A stretch of 64,000 nucleotides of DNA from Mangifera indica. Its lineage: Eukaryota; Streptophyta; Magnoliopsida; Sapindales; Anacardiaceae. A program made the position numbers and the translations under genes. The notes below the pieces were generated by a model, which ran no database searches, was not told the DNA's origin, and saw only the letters and a program-made list of their open reading frames with translations. The DNA is taken from positions 13,819,969 through 13,883,968 of the forward strand of contig NC_058148.1 in the NCBI RefSeq assembly GCF_011075055.1, in the 5' to 3' direction. Positions 1 to 15,011 of the stretch are shown piece after piece (the first letter of the stretch is position 1; every line of letters begins with the position of its first letter).

Positions 1-108
1 TCACAAACAGGCAATTGAAAATCAATTTCAGTTGTAAAGAGAAAATGATTTCAAATTTGGATCAAAGTGCCGTTAAATTGAAAATTAAACTAAGGATGGA
101 AGTACTAC

Positions 109-3100
109 CTGACGTAAGTCCCTCACAGACAACATAGGCCTGCAGCACAGGAATGGCTGTTGCAAATTTGGGATTCTTTGTTCATCAAAAGAAACAAGCC
201 TGAGGTGGATATCCAACTGAAACAGACAGAGTGGTCATTGAACAAATCATGTTGGTAAAGGATAAATGAGAACCGTGAGAAACAATGATAAACTGATGAT
301 CTCATGAAAAGCAATCATAAAGAAGCTGCAAATAGTATGCCTATGGATGAAAAAAATAGATCTGAATTCAGTGTGGTCAATAGCTTTCATCAATAAATCA
401 ACAAATAAGCAAGATTTCTAATCATATTAATAACACCACCACCAAGAAAAAGTCAACCTTACCTTGTCATCTTTTTCATCCAAGTTGTGGAGAAAATCAA
501 CTATTTTAGAGAGGCGGCTGTTCCGAGCATTCTTACCATTGCCACCACTCACACTGCCATGTCGTGTGTGAGACCGCATGCCACCTTTGCCCCAGGCAAG
601 CCTTTCTGAAGGGCCAATGAGTCCAGCAGTTGCACCCATGGTTTCTCTATAGACTTCAGAGTCATTTTCATCACCACCTCCATCAGCGCTACCAGCAACT
701 GAAGATTGAGAAAACCGAGCTCCAACCCATCTCTTGGCTCTCTTCAATCTAACTTCTGTAGAGCGTTCATCGGCAGAAGATGAATTATTGTCTGCTTCTC
801 CATTTGCATCTTCATTATCATCAGATCCTTGAAGTTCAGTTGTTCGATAGTTTCTCCTCTTCCCCAGAGGAGTATCTCGATAACGACCATTTGATCTCCT
901 CACAAATGCAGCTGCTGTGGCTTTAGCAGGCCGTTTACGGCTAAGAGCTTCTGTTTGCCGCTGGAAAGTTTGTGCAATGGAAGCTTGGATCTATTTGAAG
1001 AAACTAAAAACTTAATGGCTTCAAGCAATAACATGAGAGTGAATGGGGACATTTATATAACTGCACAATGAATACCAACCATAAAACCTAAAACCAAATG
1101 GTTAAAATATGGTGCAAAATATTCCAGTGTGCTTTATACAAAAAATAACCTAAGGGTTTACATTCAAAAATAAAGGCTGGCATTGTTCAAATTGAGATTT
1201 TATAATTCTGAAAGTTTAAATGTCAATCAGTGGATTCAATGCACAGGACAAATAATCACTTAAGCATTTCAACTGTTTTGCTTTCTTTAGAGAAATTACT
1301 ACTATTCCTTGAGGATGCATGAAAAGCCCAACGAAAAGAAAAGTGGGCATGTAATCACAACATACAAATAAAACACACATCCCTTTTGAGCTTACACAAG
1401 CATTTAGAGGAATAAAAGGAGAACAATTCCTCTGCCTATAAACATGAACTCATAACCAAATATCTCACCTGTTTGTTGCGAGTTGTCTCTTCTTCATGGA
1501 AAGCCAATTCCTAAACCAGGTATTCAAGATGAAAGCTTGAGTTTCAACTAAATAAGGATCAAATTCATATTGTGAAATGCAATAAATAAATTAATTTATA
1601 CCTCTTCCTCATATTTGTCAATATCTGGATACAAAGCCGCAATTAAGGCATCATAGTTTAGATCATCTCTCAAAGAGCGACGACTAGCACAATGTGTGCG
1701 GCAGGAAGGACATTCATTGTTCCTGCAGTGAATTTCTATTAGCATACTCAATAAAAGAAATCTCTAACTCTTACAAGTCACATTTGAACTTGACTAAGTA
1801 AGATCACCTCAAAGCAAAACTGGCAGGTATATGTAAACTCAGTTATTCAGAAAATGAACAAAGAGAAGGTAAATACTTTGATCATACCCCATTCTCATAG
1901 CTTTGTCAATGCATTCCCTGCAGAAACGATGCAGGCATTCCATAACCGTCCGTGTTTTGCGAATGATCCCTATACACAAAGAATGGAAATCAATAATTTT
2001 CCAGAATTCACACTTATGCATCAATGCTCAGAACAAAAGACGTTATGTAACTTTTACATATCAGCTGAAGAACTTAAAAGCTCATTGCCTGCACTCCCAT
2101 CACAAAATGAATCAGTGTCCATGCAGATAGTCAATGAACTATTCAAATAGATCCATCATTTAAATGGTTACATCGGTGCTTAACAGAGGACATTAGAAAG
2201 TGTTGTAATAATAATTATGATGCAAATTTTGGTTTTCAAGTCATTTTATTCTGTTTAACTTGATTTATTTGTAAAACATAAAACGGGCTCAAATAAATAA
2301 TCTGTTAAAGAAATATGAGTAAGTGCAAGAAAATACTGTTCAAGTTTGAACCAACTAAATTGTCTTGTACCCTAATAAAGACTGACAAGAGAAGCATGTG
2401 AATTGCTAAAGAATTTTAAACTGGGAAAGAAAAGTGCTAATCATGGATAAGAAGAGCAAAGATATGACAGAGTTTACCAACAAAATACAGTTGAATATAG
2501 CATAACCAGCAGCTCTTAGAGCAGAGGGACATAAAAGAACTATAATTAGGTAAACTATGTCTGTAGAACATTGAATCTGCATATTTTCTGTTTGCTATTA
2601 GCCAATTAGCTAAATGCCCACAACATTATATATATGTAGATCAGACCCATCATGTTTAATGTGAATCCAATTGCTAAGTCACAATGGATTCAGAGTCTGT
2701 TGAGCAAAGAAAACAAATCCAAAGAGGTTTGAACAAGTGAATTGAAACATATGCGAGATCCAACTTGAGAATTTGAGCTCTATTACTATGCCCAGTAAAC
2801 ATTTGACCTAACAACCTGCTATTGGGTAACACTGATATTTTAATATCCTATTCTAATAGTTCTAACAGAACCCCCTCATCTAATTGTTCAAAAGTGTTTG
2901 AATACTTAAAATCTCAAAAGATGGGGAAAAAGGGTGAGATAATATATTAAGGCCTAAGTTGTAGTAATACCAACTCAGAACCTTGTTTAACATATTAGGA
3001 GATAATTGGCTGTGAGCTAAGTCAAAAGCTATATACATAGAATAATTAAGAGATTATGGACAATCCATGACTTTGTATCAGTCACAATAATTGGCAAATC

Positions 3101-5132
3101 TATAAACCCACATGAAGACTACGCAAAATTTTGTGGATAGAATGTAATCTGCTACTCAGTGGGTTATACAACATTCAATAAATACTTATGATCAGTATCT
3201 AAGACCAACCTGATTGAGGAAACTACACACTATTGCAAAGACCAACCTGATCAGTATCTAAGACCAATTCAAACTTTGTTCTATAAGTATCCTTGAGGGA
3301 AACTGTATAGGAACTTTTCTTGTTTCAATTAATCATCTCGTCTACTTGAGGGAAAATAATACAAACTCCGAGTTATACAAAACAAATGTAAAGCTACAAG
3401 CCAGCGAGCTGAAACTGCAATTTCAATTTAAGATTTTCATTAAAATGGCAATAACACCAGTGACCAGTCCAGAGATCTCCAGTGTATCTGACAGTTGAGG
3501 CCTACGCCTTTTAAAAATGCTTCTAAATGATTGAAACTAATAAACTTATTTGGTTTCTGAAGAGTCACCAAATACAAAAGGTCCATGTTGTATGTCTCAG
3601 ATTAAGGGCTAAGCCAAACTAAAAACATATTTATGTAACTTGTATGCAACAGAATCCTTGAGATTATAGCAATATATCATTACAGGAAAGTTAAATCTCA
3701 ATGATTCAATACTACGATAGAAGCTCTGACTCATTATTACCAAACTAATACATGTGTCTATAACTATTGAATTACATTCCATAATAGAATATTATGAGTC
3801 CTAAAAGAACCCAAACTTATATATAAGCCTAGGAGGACACCCAAATAAAAGTTTTCATAGAACATATAGCAGAATTAAATAGTGGCAATATAGAATTTAT
3901 TAGTACGTAGAAAGTAAACATAGTTAACTAATCATACTAGAATCTTACCCAGACATATAGGACATTGCACTTCCTTGCGTATATCAGACAACTTTACTAG
4001 GACAAACCTGCAAACAAACACCAATGCAACCATATTAGCATATCAGAGACTGACGATTAACTTATAGGTTCACCAATGTAACTATCACTTTTCTTATTAT
4101 ACATAGTATGCATTCTAGAACTCATTAGCAGGTGTGTGAATTAGACAAGATTCCATGAACCAAGTAACTGAAAAAACACATGCTTAGCAGAATAAAACAC
4201 GCTTAGTGATCGACATGATCAGACTATGCATCGATTACCACTGAAGTCAACTGTGGCTTTCGAGAAAAGCAAAAACTCACCACAGTAACGTCCCAATGGA
4301 TCTTGAGCCACAGGAGCCAACACTGTGGCCCAAGAATCGATAAAATGAGCAGCGTTATTACTGTGACATCTCGATTGACTAAAACAACAACATAATTACC
4401 TTCCGCTCAGTAAAATGCGTTACCAAACCAAGCTTAACTCGATGTACAAGGATTTACCCACGCCTCAAACGCAACCCGGCCGTTACGCTACTACAGCACT
4501 TCTAATCAACCACTCCATGCAAAATTCAACCGCTAAGTTGAAGCAACATAACCAATCCCAAAACAAACTTTGAGGCATACTATTACGTTCTACACAAAAA
4601 CTAAGCTCTGCCCGCCTTCAACGAGCGCAAGCGAGCACAAAATAGAGCCACAAATTATAGCCCACGAAACCCATATTGAAGTTCCTTGAAAGTAGGCGTA
4701 AATGCAAGAAACAGAAAACACAGAACATGCAGATCGCGCAATCGAGCTCAGAAAACGAGTAAAGGTAACAAAAAAGAAGAAACCAACTCACTCGTCTTTT
4801 GCCTCGTCACCAGACGAAGAGCTTCGATCAGATTCTGATAACAAGACAAACAAAACCAAAAACGAGGATCAAAACCCAAAGCAAAATGCACACACGAACT
4901 CACAATTACGCAGAGTCACGGTTTCACTCTCCCAGGAGAATAAAAATAATAACAATAACATAATCACACTATACGTACCGCTACCATCCACATCAGCAGC
5001 AGCTGCCCCTGCAGCACTAGTTTCGGCATGGTGGTGGTGGTTGTTGTTGGAGTGGTGACGTGGCGGGGAATCAAAAGCGTCGTCAGGAGCGGGAATGGAG
5101 GAGTTATCGTAAGACCGCTTCTGAGCTGGCAT
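109..5132 (-). CDS. RING1: RING1-type Polycomb E3 ubiquitin ligase (3' end outside window)
   Basis: PRC1-type RING finger protein, expected to monoubiquitinate histone H2A in the nucleus. I read eight exons on the minus strand: 5132-4979, 4834-4792, 4007-3949, 1969-1888, 1722-1602, 1510-1469, 990-463 and 216-109. All junctions are GT..AG and in frame, giving the first 379 residues; the final exon(s) lie left of the window. The C3HC4 RING is complete: C81, C84, C97, H99, C102, C105, C117, C120, starting in KEVQCPICLG. The last visible exon (LDIHLRLVSFDEQ...LCCRPMLSVRDLRQ) begins the C-terminal RAWUL-type domain typical of RING1 proteins. The middle exon is acidic and Ser/Asn-rich, then basic (KRAKRWVG). 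The start MPAQKRS matches the plant RING1A/B N-terminus as I remember it. Intron 3 (1970-3948) is about 2 kb. Whether it is RING1A or RING1B cannot be decided here. Confidence 0.93.
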
Positions 5133-7512
5133 TATGGAATAAGATGTGTGATACTGTTGGGGGTGTATTTGAAAATTTCAAAAAGTGAGAATCTGCGTAT
5201 GTAGAAAACGAAGAAAAGGATCGTTGGCGGTGGTGGTGGTGGTGATTTGTGCAGAAGAGAAGGTGGTGAGAAGCAATAATATGGCTTGACCTGTGTCGAG
5301 AGAAAGAGGCGGATGGGCTGAGGTCAAGGCTGGCTTGTGCTTGCTTTCTTTCTCTCACCGAATTTCTATTTGTAATTTTGCTTATCTATTTATTTATGCT
5401 TATGTGTGAATATTTATACTGTGTGATGCTTCTTTTTGTAAGGGTGTTGGGATTGGTTGTACTGGGTCAACACGTGGCCCCATCTGACTATTTTGGTATT
5501 TTTAAATAAAAAATATAAAATATGGAAACTTGCAAGCTCAAATTTAAAATGGAATTTTGTAGATAATATTTTATTCATGAATTCAATACAATCGAATTAT
5601 TAAAGTGACGAATAAAATAATTATGTTTGTTATATTTTTAAGACTCTTGGCTAAAAAAAAAAGAGTACGATTTTATTTTTTTAATACAAAATTTATTTTT
5701 GATCAATCTAATATAATTTAAAATTATATATATGATAATACTAAGATTAATACGAAAGTAACCTGATAGAATTTAAATATTTTTTATTTTTATTTAAATA
5801 TCTTATTTTATTATTAAGTAGTAAAAATATGATTTAATTAATCAGATTATTGATGTGTTTCAAAGGTTTTAGTATATAATTTTTAATCAATTTATAAACA
5901 AAACAAAATGTTATATTGTGTGTTTTATTAATAATAAATTAGAGTAATTTGATAAAGAAATTTAAATATTAAAAACATTTTAAAGAGTAAAAATAATAGA
6001 TAATTTTAAGTCAATTTAGATCAGATTGAATCAATTTAAATATTTAAGGGTTAGATTAAGGTTAAAATTTTTTAATATGAAAATAAGTTTTCATCCTATT
6101 CTCATAAAGAAAAATTTTTTTTCTCACTGGAAAAAATCATCTCCATGTACCTATAAAAAAAATTTTCTATTTTATATCTTTCAAACATAATATAAATATA
6201 TTAAATAACAAAATTAAGTAAAATTAAAATTAATCCACTATTTTAAATATCACAAATATAATATATTAATCACTTAATATGTACAATAAAAACCTAAATA
6301 AATTTGAAAAACATAAATAATTTAAACTATAAAAATATATTAGTATTTTAAGTAAATATATTAATAAAAAGGGACAAGGACAGGATAAAACGAGACAAGG
6401 CAGGGCAGGGCAGGGTGAGGTGGTACCGAGGAGTGGACACATATATCTTCATCCCCGGTCCATCCCTGATTACAAAAAATTTTTTCATTCTCATCCTCAT
6501 TTTCTTTCTTATTTTTATCAAAAAACTCTTATTCATTAGGGTCGGGGAGAATTGAGACCCCCAAAGTTGAATCAAATTTGCCATCTCTATATATAACCCA
6601 AATAACTTCTCTCTTTTCTTGACAAATCCAAGAAAATGCAGAAAAATTAAATTAGATATAAACATGATTGCCATGAAAATTAAAATCTTTTTCCCATTTT
6701 GGATGTTGTGAAAAGATTTTAACCAGAAATAACAAAAGACAAATAAAATTCTCATTAAATTTCAGTCCCAAGAACAACCCTCAATCAACCAGTCAAGTCT
6801 TCTGCGACTGGCAGCCACAATTGGGTCATCATCAACATTAAGTTTCATGACTTGAAAATTTAATAAAACAAAATCTTAAATAAAATAAAATGGACAGTTT
6901 GCCCCACTAGAAGAGTTGGCCCTTATTAAATGGGCCACTCTATTAAAAAGTTAACATAGGAAAGTGGCTGCTCGTCTTCATTGCCACGTAGACGGGCGGC
7001 ATTATCAAAATAATTAGAAAACTGAAAAGGTATTAAAATTATTTTATATTTCGTTTTTAAAGGACTCTAGGTAAGTGATTTTATTTTAGTACGTCATGCA
7101 TGAGGCTCTTATTCACACTTGGCAGCTTGCCCAAGTACAGTATTCCACGTATCCAAGTGTTTACCCAAGACAAAATTCTTGGGCTGAAAAACCACAACTC
7201 AAATAACTAGCCTTCGGGGCTCTAAATGCGATATCGTTTACTCCGCCCATTCCAGGGAATTAACAGAATCAAGGAAAGATGGAATAACAGATAATGGCAG
7301 CTAAACCCAAACAAGAATGGTCACACCGTAAATTACACACGCCCTCTGTTAGATAAGACACACGTCAAACCCTACAAGTTCCTTTTATGTCGACCGACAA
7401 CCATGGAAAGCATTGTTACACTAAATGATTTCAGAATTTCTATGCTCATTAACTCACCTATCAACTAAGCTTCTGATAAATTATATTCAACTGACCTATA
7501 CATAGAAGATTG
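5133..7512. other. Intergenic: RING1 promoter side and GBPL3 3' side
   Basis: No gene seen. The first 300 bases upstream of the RING1 start are CT/GA-rich, as in a 5' leader. From 5480 to 6360 the sequence is very AT-rich with no open reading frame of note. A dispersed repeat lies at about 6090-6590. The last 300 bases are probably the 3' UTR of the gene ending at 7513. Confidence 0.6.
6090..6590 (+). repeat. Dispersed repeat, copy 1
   Basis: An AT-rich body (about 6180-6360) is followed by a G-rich stretch with GGGACAAGGACAGG and GGCAGGGCAGGGCAGGG motifs. The same order of motifs occurs inverted at about 36030-36450. No terminal repeats or target-site duplication could be defined, so the class is unknown. 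Confidence 0.5.
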
Positions 7513-10500
7513 TTATGACTTCTGAAGAACACATTTCTCATATAGAGCAAGGATCTCTTTCTTATTGGGATTCCTCAACTGAAGCAGTTCAGCACCGAAA
7601 TTATGTTTGGTGAGTTCTTGCTTAAGTTTCTGCACGGTAAACTTAGTGTAATCGTCATGATTTGATTGCTGACTCAGGTTATCTTCATCGCCCTTGAACA
7701 CTGAACCGCCATCTTCTAGCTGTGTGTATTTAAATGGACTAGTTGTTCTCCTTGACCTCTTATTTGCTCTTTCAACTTTGTCATCTGTTTCCATATCTTG
7801 AACAGATCCCACTCCCACTTCACAGAAGTCTTCTGCTCTTACACGTTTACCATGTGAAGCAGTTCTGAGCTTGCTATCCAATGCTGTTTCATTAAGACGA
7901 GCTTTAGTCAACTCTTGCTGAAGTTCATCAATTTTAGCATGCGCAGACTGTACCTCAAGTGACAGTCTTTCTGCCATGGCACTGGAAGCAGTACGGGCTT
8001 TACGTTCAGACTCCAAAAGATCTTCAAGCTTTTTAACTGTACTAGCCCTCTGCTCATTGTTTGAGTCCAACAGTGACTCTATCTCCTTCTCCCTTTCTTC
8101 AACTCTTGACTCCAGTAGTGCCACTTTTGAGAGGGCTTCCAACTCCGATTCACGTATTCCATTTATTTCATTAGTCAAGTCAGTTTTCTGTCTCTCCAAA
8201 TTTTCAATCTGCCTCTGAACCCTCTCTATAACAGCCAATCGTTCCATTGCCAACTTCTCAAAGTCATTTTTAGCCTTTCGAGCAGCAGCTGCTTCAGCTC
8301 GTTCCTTTTCAGCCAAATCATTAACCTTCTTAGCTTCCTTTTCAGCAAATTTACACCTTTCTTGTACATCTTCAAACCTTTCAAACTCAGACTTATACTT
8401 CTCCTCCAGATGAATCTTCTCCTGTTCCATCATCTTCACTTCCCTCTCAAATGAAAGGGCCTTAGCATTTGCAGCTTCTAACCTCTCACTCAAATCCTTG
8501 ATCTCAAACTTCAATGATGATATTTCCCGTTCATAGCTTGTCATTTTTGACTCAGCGGCCTGCATAGTACTTATCACAGTCATAAACCACCAAGACATCC
8601 ACACATCAAAATATAATAAATTCCTAAGATAAATATATAACATTGACAAACACTATATTGACAATGCATGATATAGCTGAGGATTATCTATTTTCTTCCA
8701 ATAGCCTTTGTACAGAATGCAGGAATGTACATGCATGTGTCTGACAGTAAGAGTTAATAAATTTGGCTCATTTCAACAATGTGCAATGATCTCACCTTCA
8801 ACTCTAATCTTAAAGTTGTCAAGCACTGCTCAGCATACTCAATCTTGGCTGTTTTTTCCTTCATTTCCTCCTCCTGCACATTAATAAACACAAAAGGTAA
8901 CATTTTTTTTTTGTTTTCTGAATAGTTAAGTATTATATTGATTGATTGAAATACAAAAAATAGATAAATATCGTGATATCATATTCTCGTTAGTTGTCTG
9001 TGTGCGTTAGAGAGAGAGGGAGACGAGCACCTTCTCAGCCAAACTACTAGAGAATTCTTCCCTGAGGGCATCTTCCCTTTGTTGCATTTCCTTGTTAGTG
9101 CGTTCTTGCACAACAGCTGCCTTCTCTAAAGCAGCTTTTGCATCTCTAACAGCAACGCCGTACTTCCTTTTCCACTCTTCAACCTCTTCTTGAGAAGACA
9201 TGGCTTTTTCACGGGCAGCAGCCAGCCTTGCTTCAGCAGCAGTGGTCCGGGACTTGAGAACTTCTATTTCTGAAGAGGCCTGATCTTCCTTAGCTCTCTG
9301 CTTCAATAAGACTTGATCATATTTTCTTTTCCAGTCTGAAATTTCATGGCGTAGAGAATCCAAAGTCTTTGACAAGCTAGAACACTTCTCTTTCAGTGAA
9401 ACATTTTCACCTTGTAGATTACTTATGTGGCCTGTGTACTCATCAGCAAGCTTCTTCTTGTCATTGATAGCGTCATCATAACGCTTCAGATATTCTGACT
9501 TATACTTTTCACTATCTTCCAGTTGTTTGTTAAGCAACTTCATCTTATCTTCAATTGAGCGGCATTTCAGCAAGAGAGAACTTTTCTCTGATCCAATCTG
9601 ATCAATAAGCCTCTTGACAAGGTCAAGAATTGGACCTTCCAAACTGGGTAGTTACACAATTTAGAAAGTGGTAACAATAATAATGAAATCCCAACCTAAG
9701 AAAATGAAAGAGAAACTAGGGAAGAAATCGTTGTTACAAACCTTTGTTGCAAGAACATGGCCAATTTCTGCCATTTTCCTGGGCCATGGCATGAAGTTTC
9801 ATATTCAGATAAAAGAGCATCAAGAACCTGCATGATGTATTCTCAATCAAATCAAGTAACATATTGCTAATACACGTGTGAAGACCATAACCCATGCAGG
9901 AAAGATACTGTTGGAAATGTGCTATACGATGTTTCCAACATCCAAACTACTATTAATCAATATGATAAAGTCAATATTAGCTAAAGCATATCACTCCATA
10001 TTAAGGACCATTAGGAAAGCATAAATTGTTTCCTTAAAGAACAAAACAAAACAAAAGCACATAAGGTAGTAATATGGAAGCTTAAAGGTTTAATGCATTA
10101 TAGATAGACATCAATTTAAAAATTGCTGGTGCAATTTTTTTCCTTCTCATTCTTTATATTTTTTAGGAAGCAAAGAATTATTAAAAAGATGTACATATAG
10201 GTGAACTAAATATCAGCTTCTGCAACACTGACCAACATGCACAAAAACAAAGGCATGTTATATGATATGCACAATGATTAACAAGACAAAGTCCAGAATT
10301 CAAAAAGTTAGTATCTTTGCTGACACATCATATCCCGTGAATAAAATAAAGCTCAAAATTGTTTTGTATGAACATGTTTTTTTTTTTAAGGGAGAATAAC
10401 TGAGAAATGAATGCTTACTTTTACAACATTATCTATATTGGCATCAGAAGAATGGCAAGCTGCTCTCAGCCTTCTTTCCATGCTCTGTACAGCATTTGAA

Positions 10501-13500
10501 CAACGGATATCTGCCTCCATTAATACATTCCTTTTGTAATCCTGCATCAATAGCCAATGCAAACAGGTATCACTAGGTATAAAAAATGTACATGATTGAT
10601 GCATAATCATATTACAATAATTCAATAAGTTGAATCTATAATAATATGTTAAAGGGCAAAATCTTCATCAATCATCAATTGATTTTTCCTGGTCTATCAA
10701 ATAAACTTATATTGCATGATTTTAAAAAACTGTGACCAGTAATACTCCATGATTTAATGATGCTAACAGCGATTTAGGATGGAAATTTCTCTAAGAGGGA
10801 CAGCACACAAAATTTAAGAATTCCATCCTTTAGATTTAAAAAGAGATAAAACAAAACAAAGATGCATGTATATTAACCAAATTGGGGAGTTTATAATATC
10901 AGTTGCCACAAGAATCCTTTTGACCAAGTAATATCTACGCATTCAACGTTAGTTGAATCATGATTCAGTCATTGCACATCATTGTTACCTCAAATGCCTT
11001 CCGGAAAAATTTTTGAAGAAGGTCCTGATATTTCTTTTTAGCTGAACCAGCCCCTACAGCACCAGCATTAAATAGTGCCAGTGATTTTTGAACAGCTTCT
11101 TCATGCGCTTCCCTTAAGGCAACCTAAGAGAACTGAAATTAGAAAATGATAAAGATCATCAACACTTTGGATGGAGCATTACTTACTTCTTCAGGTGGCT
11201 TTGACCGGTCAAAAGTAGACATATAAAACTCTGTAGCAGAATCATATGCCTTTCGACACTCAGCTTCTTCAACACTCTGCATAAATTATTGAGGTATAAG
11301 AACACATGAACAAAGAAATAATATATAAACCAATGATTATTTTTAGCACTTTCTAATGTGAGGAAGTAAAATTTGGTATTTACTAAAAGAAAAGAGAATT
11401 AGGCAACATTACATGCCCAAAACCAGTCACCATTTACATCTACCATCAAGCTTAGAAAATGAATCTACACTAGCAATAGAATAGAATTTAAGGAAATAGC
11501 TCTAACCTGCCATGAGGAAGATATTGTTGGCACTGCACCATTATTCAGAGCATCTAGGTAAGATTCAGTGATACCTACAAGAACTGGACCAGTCATTACT
11601 GTAGCCCCAACTTGCTTGGGCCTTGTTCTCTCAAAAACAAACTTTGTCAAAGCATCAAGCCCAGCTCTAAATTCAGGTCTTAGTTTGTCCAACTGCATTC
11701 AAAACCCAAGGCTCTCAGTCTAGAAAATGACAAAGATTATGATTACAGAATAGACGACAAGAGAAATAGGAAATAAACAATGGTAAGGCGCTAACCGATA
11801 TTTTATCAAGTCGCTGAAGGTCATTTTCATTGTTCAATGGCCTCACAAGGGTGAAGCATTCTCTATCTGGAAACAGAGCTCGAATTGAATCTCGGATCTA
11901 TTAATCATTATTATTATATGATTAGCATAAATTCGGAAGAAAGAAAACTTCACTGCTCAACATATGTTACAATTCCACAAAAGAATCCAAGAAGCATATA
12001 TCAAAAACAAAAAGAAAACCTATTAAGAACACATAAAAAACAACATAAAAGGAGCATTCCATCTTAGTTAAACAACTGCATACTACTTTTCACCCACACA
12101 CCAAGGTACTGTAAATGACAAAAAAAAGGGTTAGCATTGACATGGTGCACTTGGCATGTTGGACAATCCATAGAAATGTGTTTGAAACATATACAAGTAG
12201 GTTGCATTTCCAAGAAAAAATTGAAATAAAATTAGCTCATACGCAAAATTGCCTTTGCCTATCAATAGTGTTCAATAAAACATAAAGCCTTAAAAAAACA
12301 AACAATAGTAAAACGTCATTATTTCTTTGTTGTGGAAGAAGCAAAACAAGTACACATCTTACCTCATTTTTTGCAGCAATATCTCTTCCGCTCCCTTGAA
12401 CTGGCCGTAAAGCAATCTCTAAGTAGTCACGGGGGGTTATTCTCCTATTGTCCTCCACCAAATCCAAATAGAAGTCCTGAAAATGTAAACTAATCATTAG
12501 TGCATTTCTAAACAACTGGCACATCTAAAATCACAAGCTCATATCATCAAAATATTTAAGAAAATATCCATCAACACATAGCTAGATATATTTGAAGGAA
12601 ATTACCCTGAGAAGCCAAACAAAAATTGGGGAGAACTGCCGAAGTTCAGAAGCCGTAGTCCTTCCTCCACCAGCTCTCACACGTATATGCTTTGTCATTT
12701 GAGTGACAAGAGAAAGACGATCAAGGGCAGCTTCGTCAATTCCACCCATCTATATATAAGAAAGATGATTAGTCGGCTATTGTTGCACAAATCCAGTAAA
12801 AGAAAAACCCATAAAAAAGGAAAAACAGAGAATCATTACTGTCACTAGCAGTAAAGTCAAAAAATGCATTGAATCACATGACAACATAGGTTTATTTAGG
12901 AGAATAAAGGAATAGCATATGTTGTCCTAACCTGATTGTAAATGAACATGCTAGATAAAAGGACAGCCAAGGAAAATATCTGAGTGCTGTAAGTCCCCTG
13001 TAAAAGAGTAAATATCAGATTTAAGATGATTAGAAAAGGACAAAAAAGTAACATTCAGAACAATTATAAAATATTCCTAGTAATACATCATTTCAAGGAG
13101 AAGCTACAAAAATGGTGCAAGACCAAATCATGCAGCCTCCAAGTATATATTATAAGTTCTGAAACGCAAAAATGGAAAATTACTATCATTCTCAACCAGT
13201 TAAAATGGGAACAAAGGCCTGTATAATATATCATTATAAAAGAGAGTGAAATCAAACCGTTTGATCATAAGCATCAATTCCTTCACTATCTAATAGTAAA
13301 AGATTGTACTCAGTTCCATCAAGTGCAGTTCTCTTCAAAGGTGCACTCCACAACCATAGGCCTTTTGTACAAGGGCGGTGTGTTGATGCTACTTGAAATC
13401 CACTACCCCTCCCAAGAAGCTGCAACGTGATAAACTCTAATTAAAACACTATCCATGTAATAAGAATGTTTTTATGGTACAATGATAAGGGTAAAGAAGC

Positions 13501-15011
13501 AAGCATGAATCGAAATGATAATACCCTGGAGCAACATCTAATACCAGTTGAGTTAAATATTTCAGATACAAATGTAGGTACAAACTGGAGCTCCATATGT
13601 CTTTCTACTAAATTATATTTGATGCTAAAGGAGAATAGCATCACATTCACGTGAGATGTTTTCTAACAGACAAGCCTATGCTGAGAAAGCATGAGATGTC
13701 AAATTAGAAGAATTAAATTGGAAAAGCCTCTAACAACCAATTACCTCAAACCAGACATGAGCAATATGTTCAACCTGTGAAAATTACACAAGCAAAATAT
13801 ATAGGGCTACGACCTATAGCAAAGGATTTCTTTAAAAATGTTCTTGTGAAGATGAAGGAGAGAGCTATCTTCATTCAAGTAAGCGAACATATTATACCAG
13901 TCTAGGCAACCATTTTTCTATTAGAAACAAATTTTCAACATAATTTCCCCTATTTGAATGCATGGTTTTGAATATATGGAAAGTTTAAATCTCCAGTGCA
14001 CAAGCACTCCATAAAAAAGCCAAAAACATTTTCATCAGTTTTAGAAAAGCACAAAAATTAGAACCAACTAAACCTACTGTTATCATATTGGACACCAAGC
14101 AACAAAAGTTATTCTATACTTAGTTTACATATGACTCTTTTCCAGTATAATTAGACAATTCCATTTTGACAGAGCCAGCTCACCACAATCTTTGAAATAC
14201 TTGCATTTACATAGAAGTTTAAGCCTTGAACCTCAATGCATCTTAGTTAAAATCATCAGTAACTAGAAAATCACAAAACTAGCCACAGAAGTTGCTGACC
14301 TCACAGACCAATCAGAAAAATCAAACCGCTATCCCAAGAAGTTCCCTTGTAACTAACCGAAAGCAAAAGAAACAACTAATAATAGTATAAAGGTTGTACA
14401 TTGGCGAAATTATAGCTAAAATCACCACATTTCAAAAAACACGAACCCTAAATTTCACAACTTCACATGCGCATACACTGAAAAAGTCACAGGTTCACTT
14501 CAAAATAACCTATGAAAACAAAAATTACCATGAAATTATTTTCGTAAACTCAAGGCCATCCAAAAAATTTAGCCAAAATCACCAAATTTTTGCTTCCCAA
14601 AGCATCAAAATTACTTCAAAACCGTAATTACACCACTCCAAATCTCGAAAACCGCAAACCCTAGAATCCACAACTTCACACATAAAACCACCAAAAAAAC
14701 CAAAAATGAAAACAAATTCACCAAATTAACCATAAGAAACAAAAATTCACCTGATTCAAGATAAAGCTCTTGCCCTGGCGAGCACGACCGCAGACAGAAA
14801 CAATACCAATAGGCTCCTTGACGAGCTGGAGCGTCGCGACTGCCTCAGGATCCATCCGGAACTTTCCTTTCTCATCGCAGTACACAAGCCGGATCGGCCT
14901 CGCCGGACCGGTAACTGGAGAGGACATAGAAGGAAGCTGTGACGGTGACGGCGAGGAATTCGATTGCGGTGAGTCATCGGAGTCTCTTCCTCTCCCGAAT
15001 AATCTCATCAT
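7513..15011 (-). CDS. GBPL3: Guanylate-binding-protein-like GTPase (GBPL3 type)
   Basis: Large dynamin-superfamily GTPase with a coiled-coil tail; Arabidopsis GBPL3 (At5g46070) is reported in nuclear immune condensates and at the nuclear periphery. Fourteen exons: 15011-14751, 13419-13258, 12997-12932, 12749-12606, 12476-12363, 11897-11796, 11692-11507, 11276-11187, 11123-10989, 10541-10419, 9827-9742, 9643-9031, 8873-8796, 8559-7513; 1068 aa. GTPase motifs: P-loop GRARQGKS (75-82), switch T100/T105, LLLLDSEG (D131-G134), and the GBP-specific RD (R211-D212) in place of N/TKxD. From about residue 500 the protein is long Lys/Glu-rich coiled coil with a basic RANKRSRR nuclear-signal candidate. 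The last 45 residues (FTVQKLKQEL...NKKEILALYEK) resemble a SAP-like helix pair; that is inference. There is no C-terminal CaaX box, unlike some animal GBPs. Two ATGs are adjacent at the start; the first is used here. Confidence 0.93.

Noticed and set aside
4702..5358. Open frames overlapping the RING1 first exons on the plus strand and upstream on the minus strand
   Set aside because: Shadows of the RING1 exons and leader; low-complexity His/Ser content.
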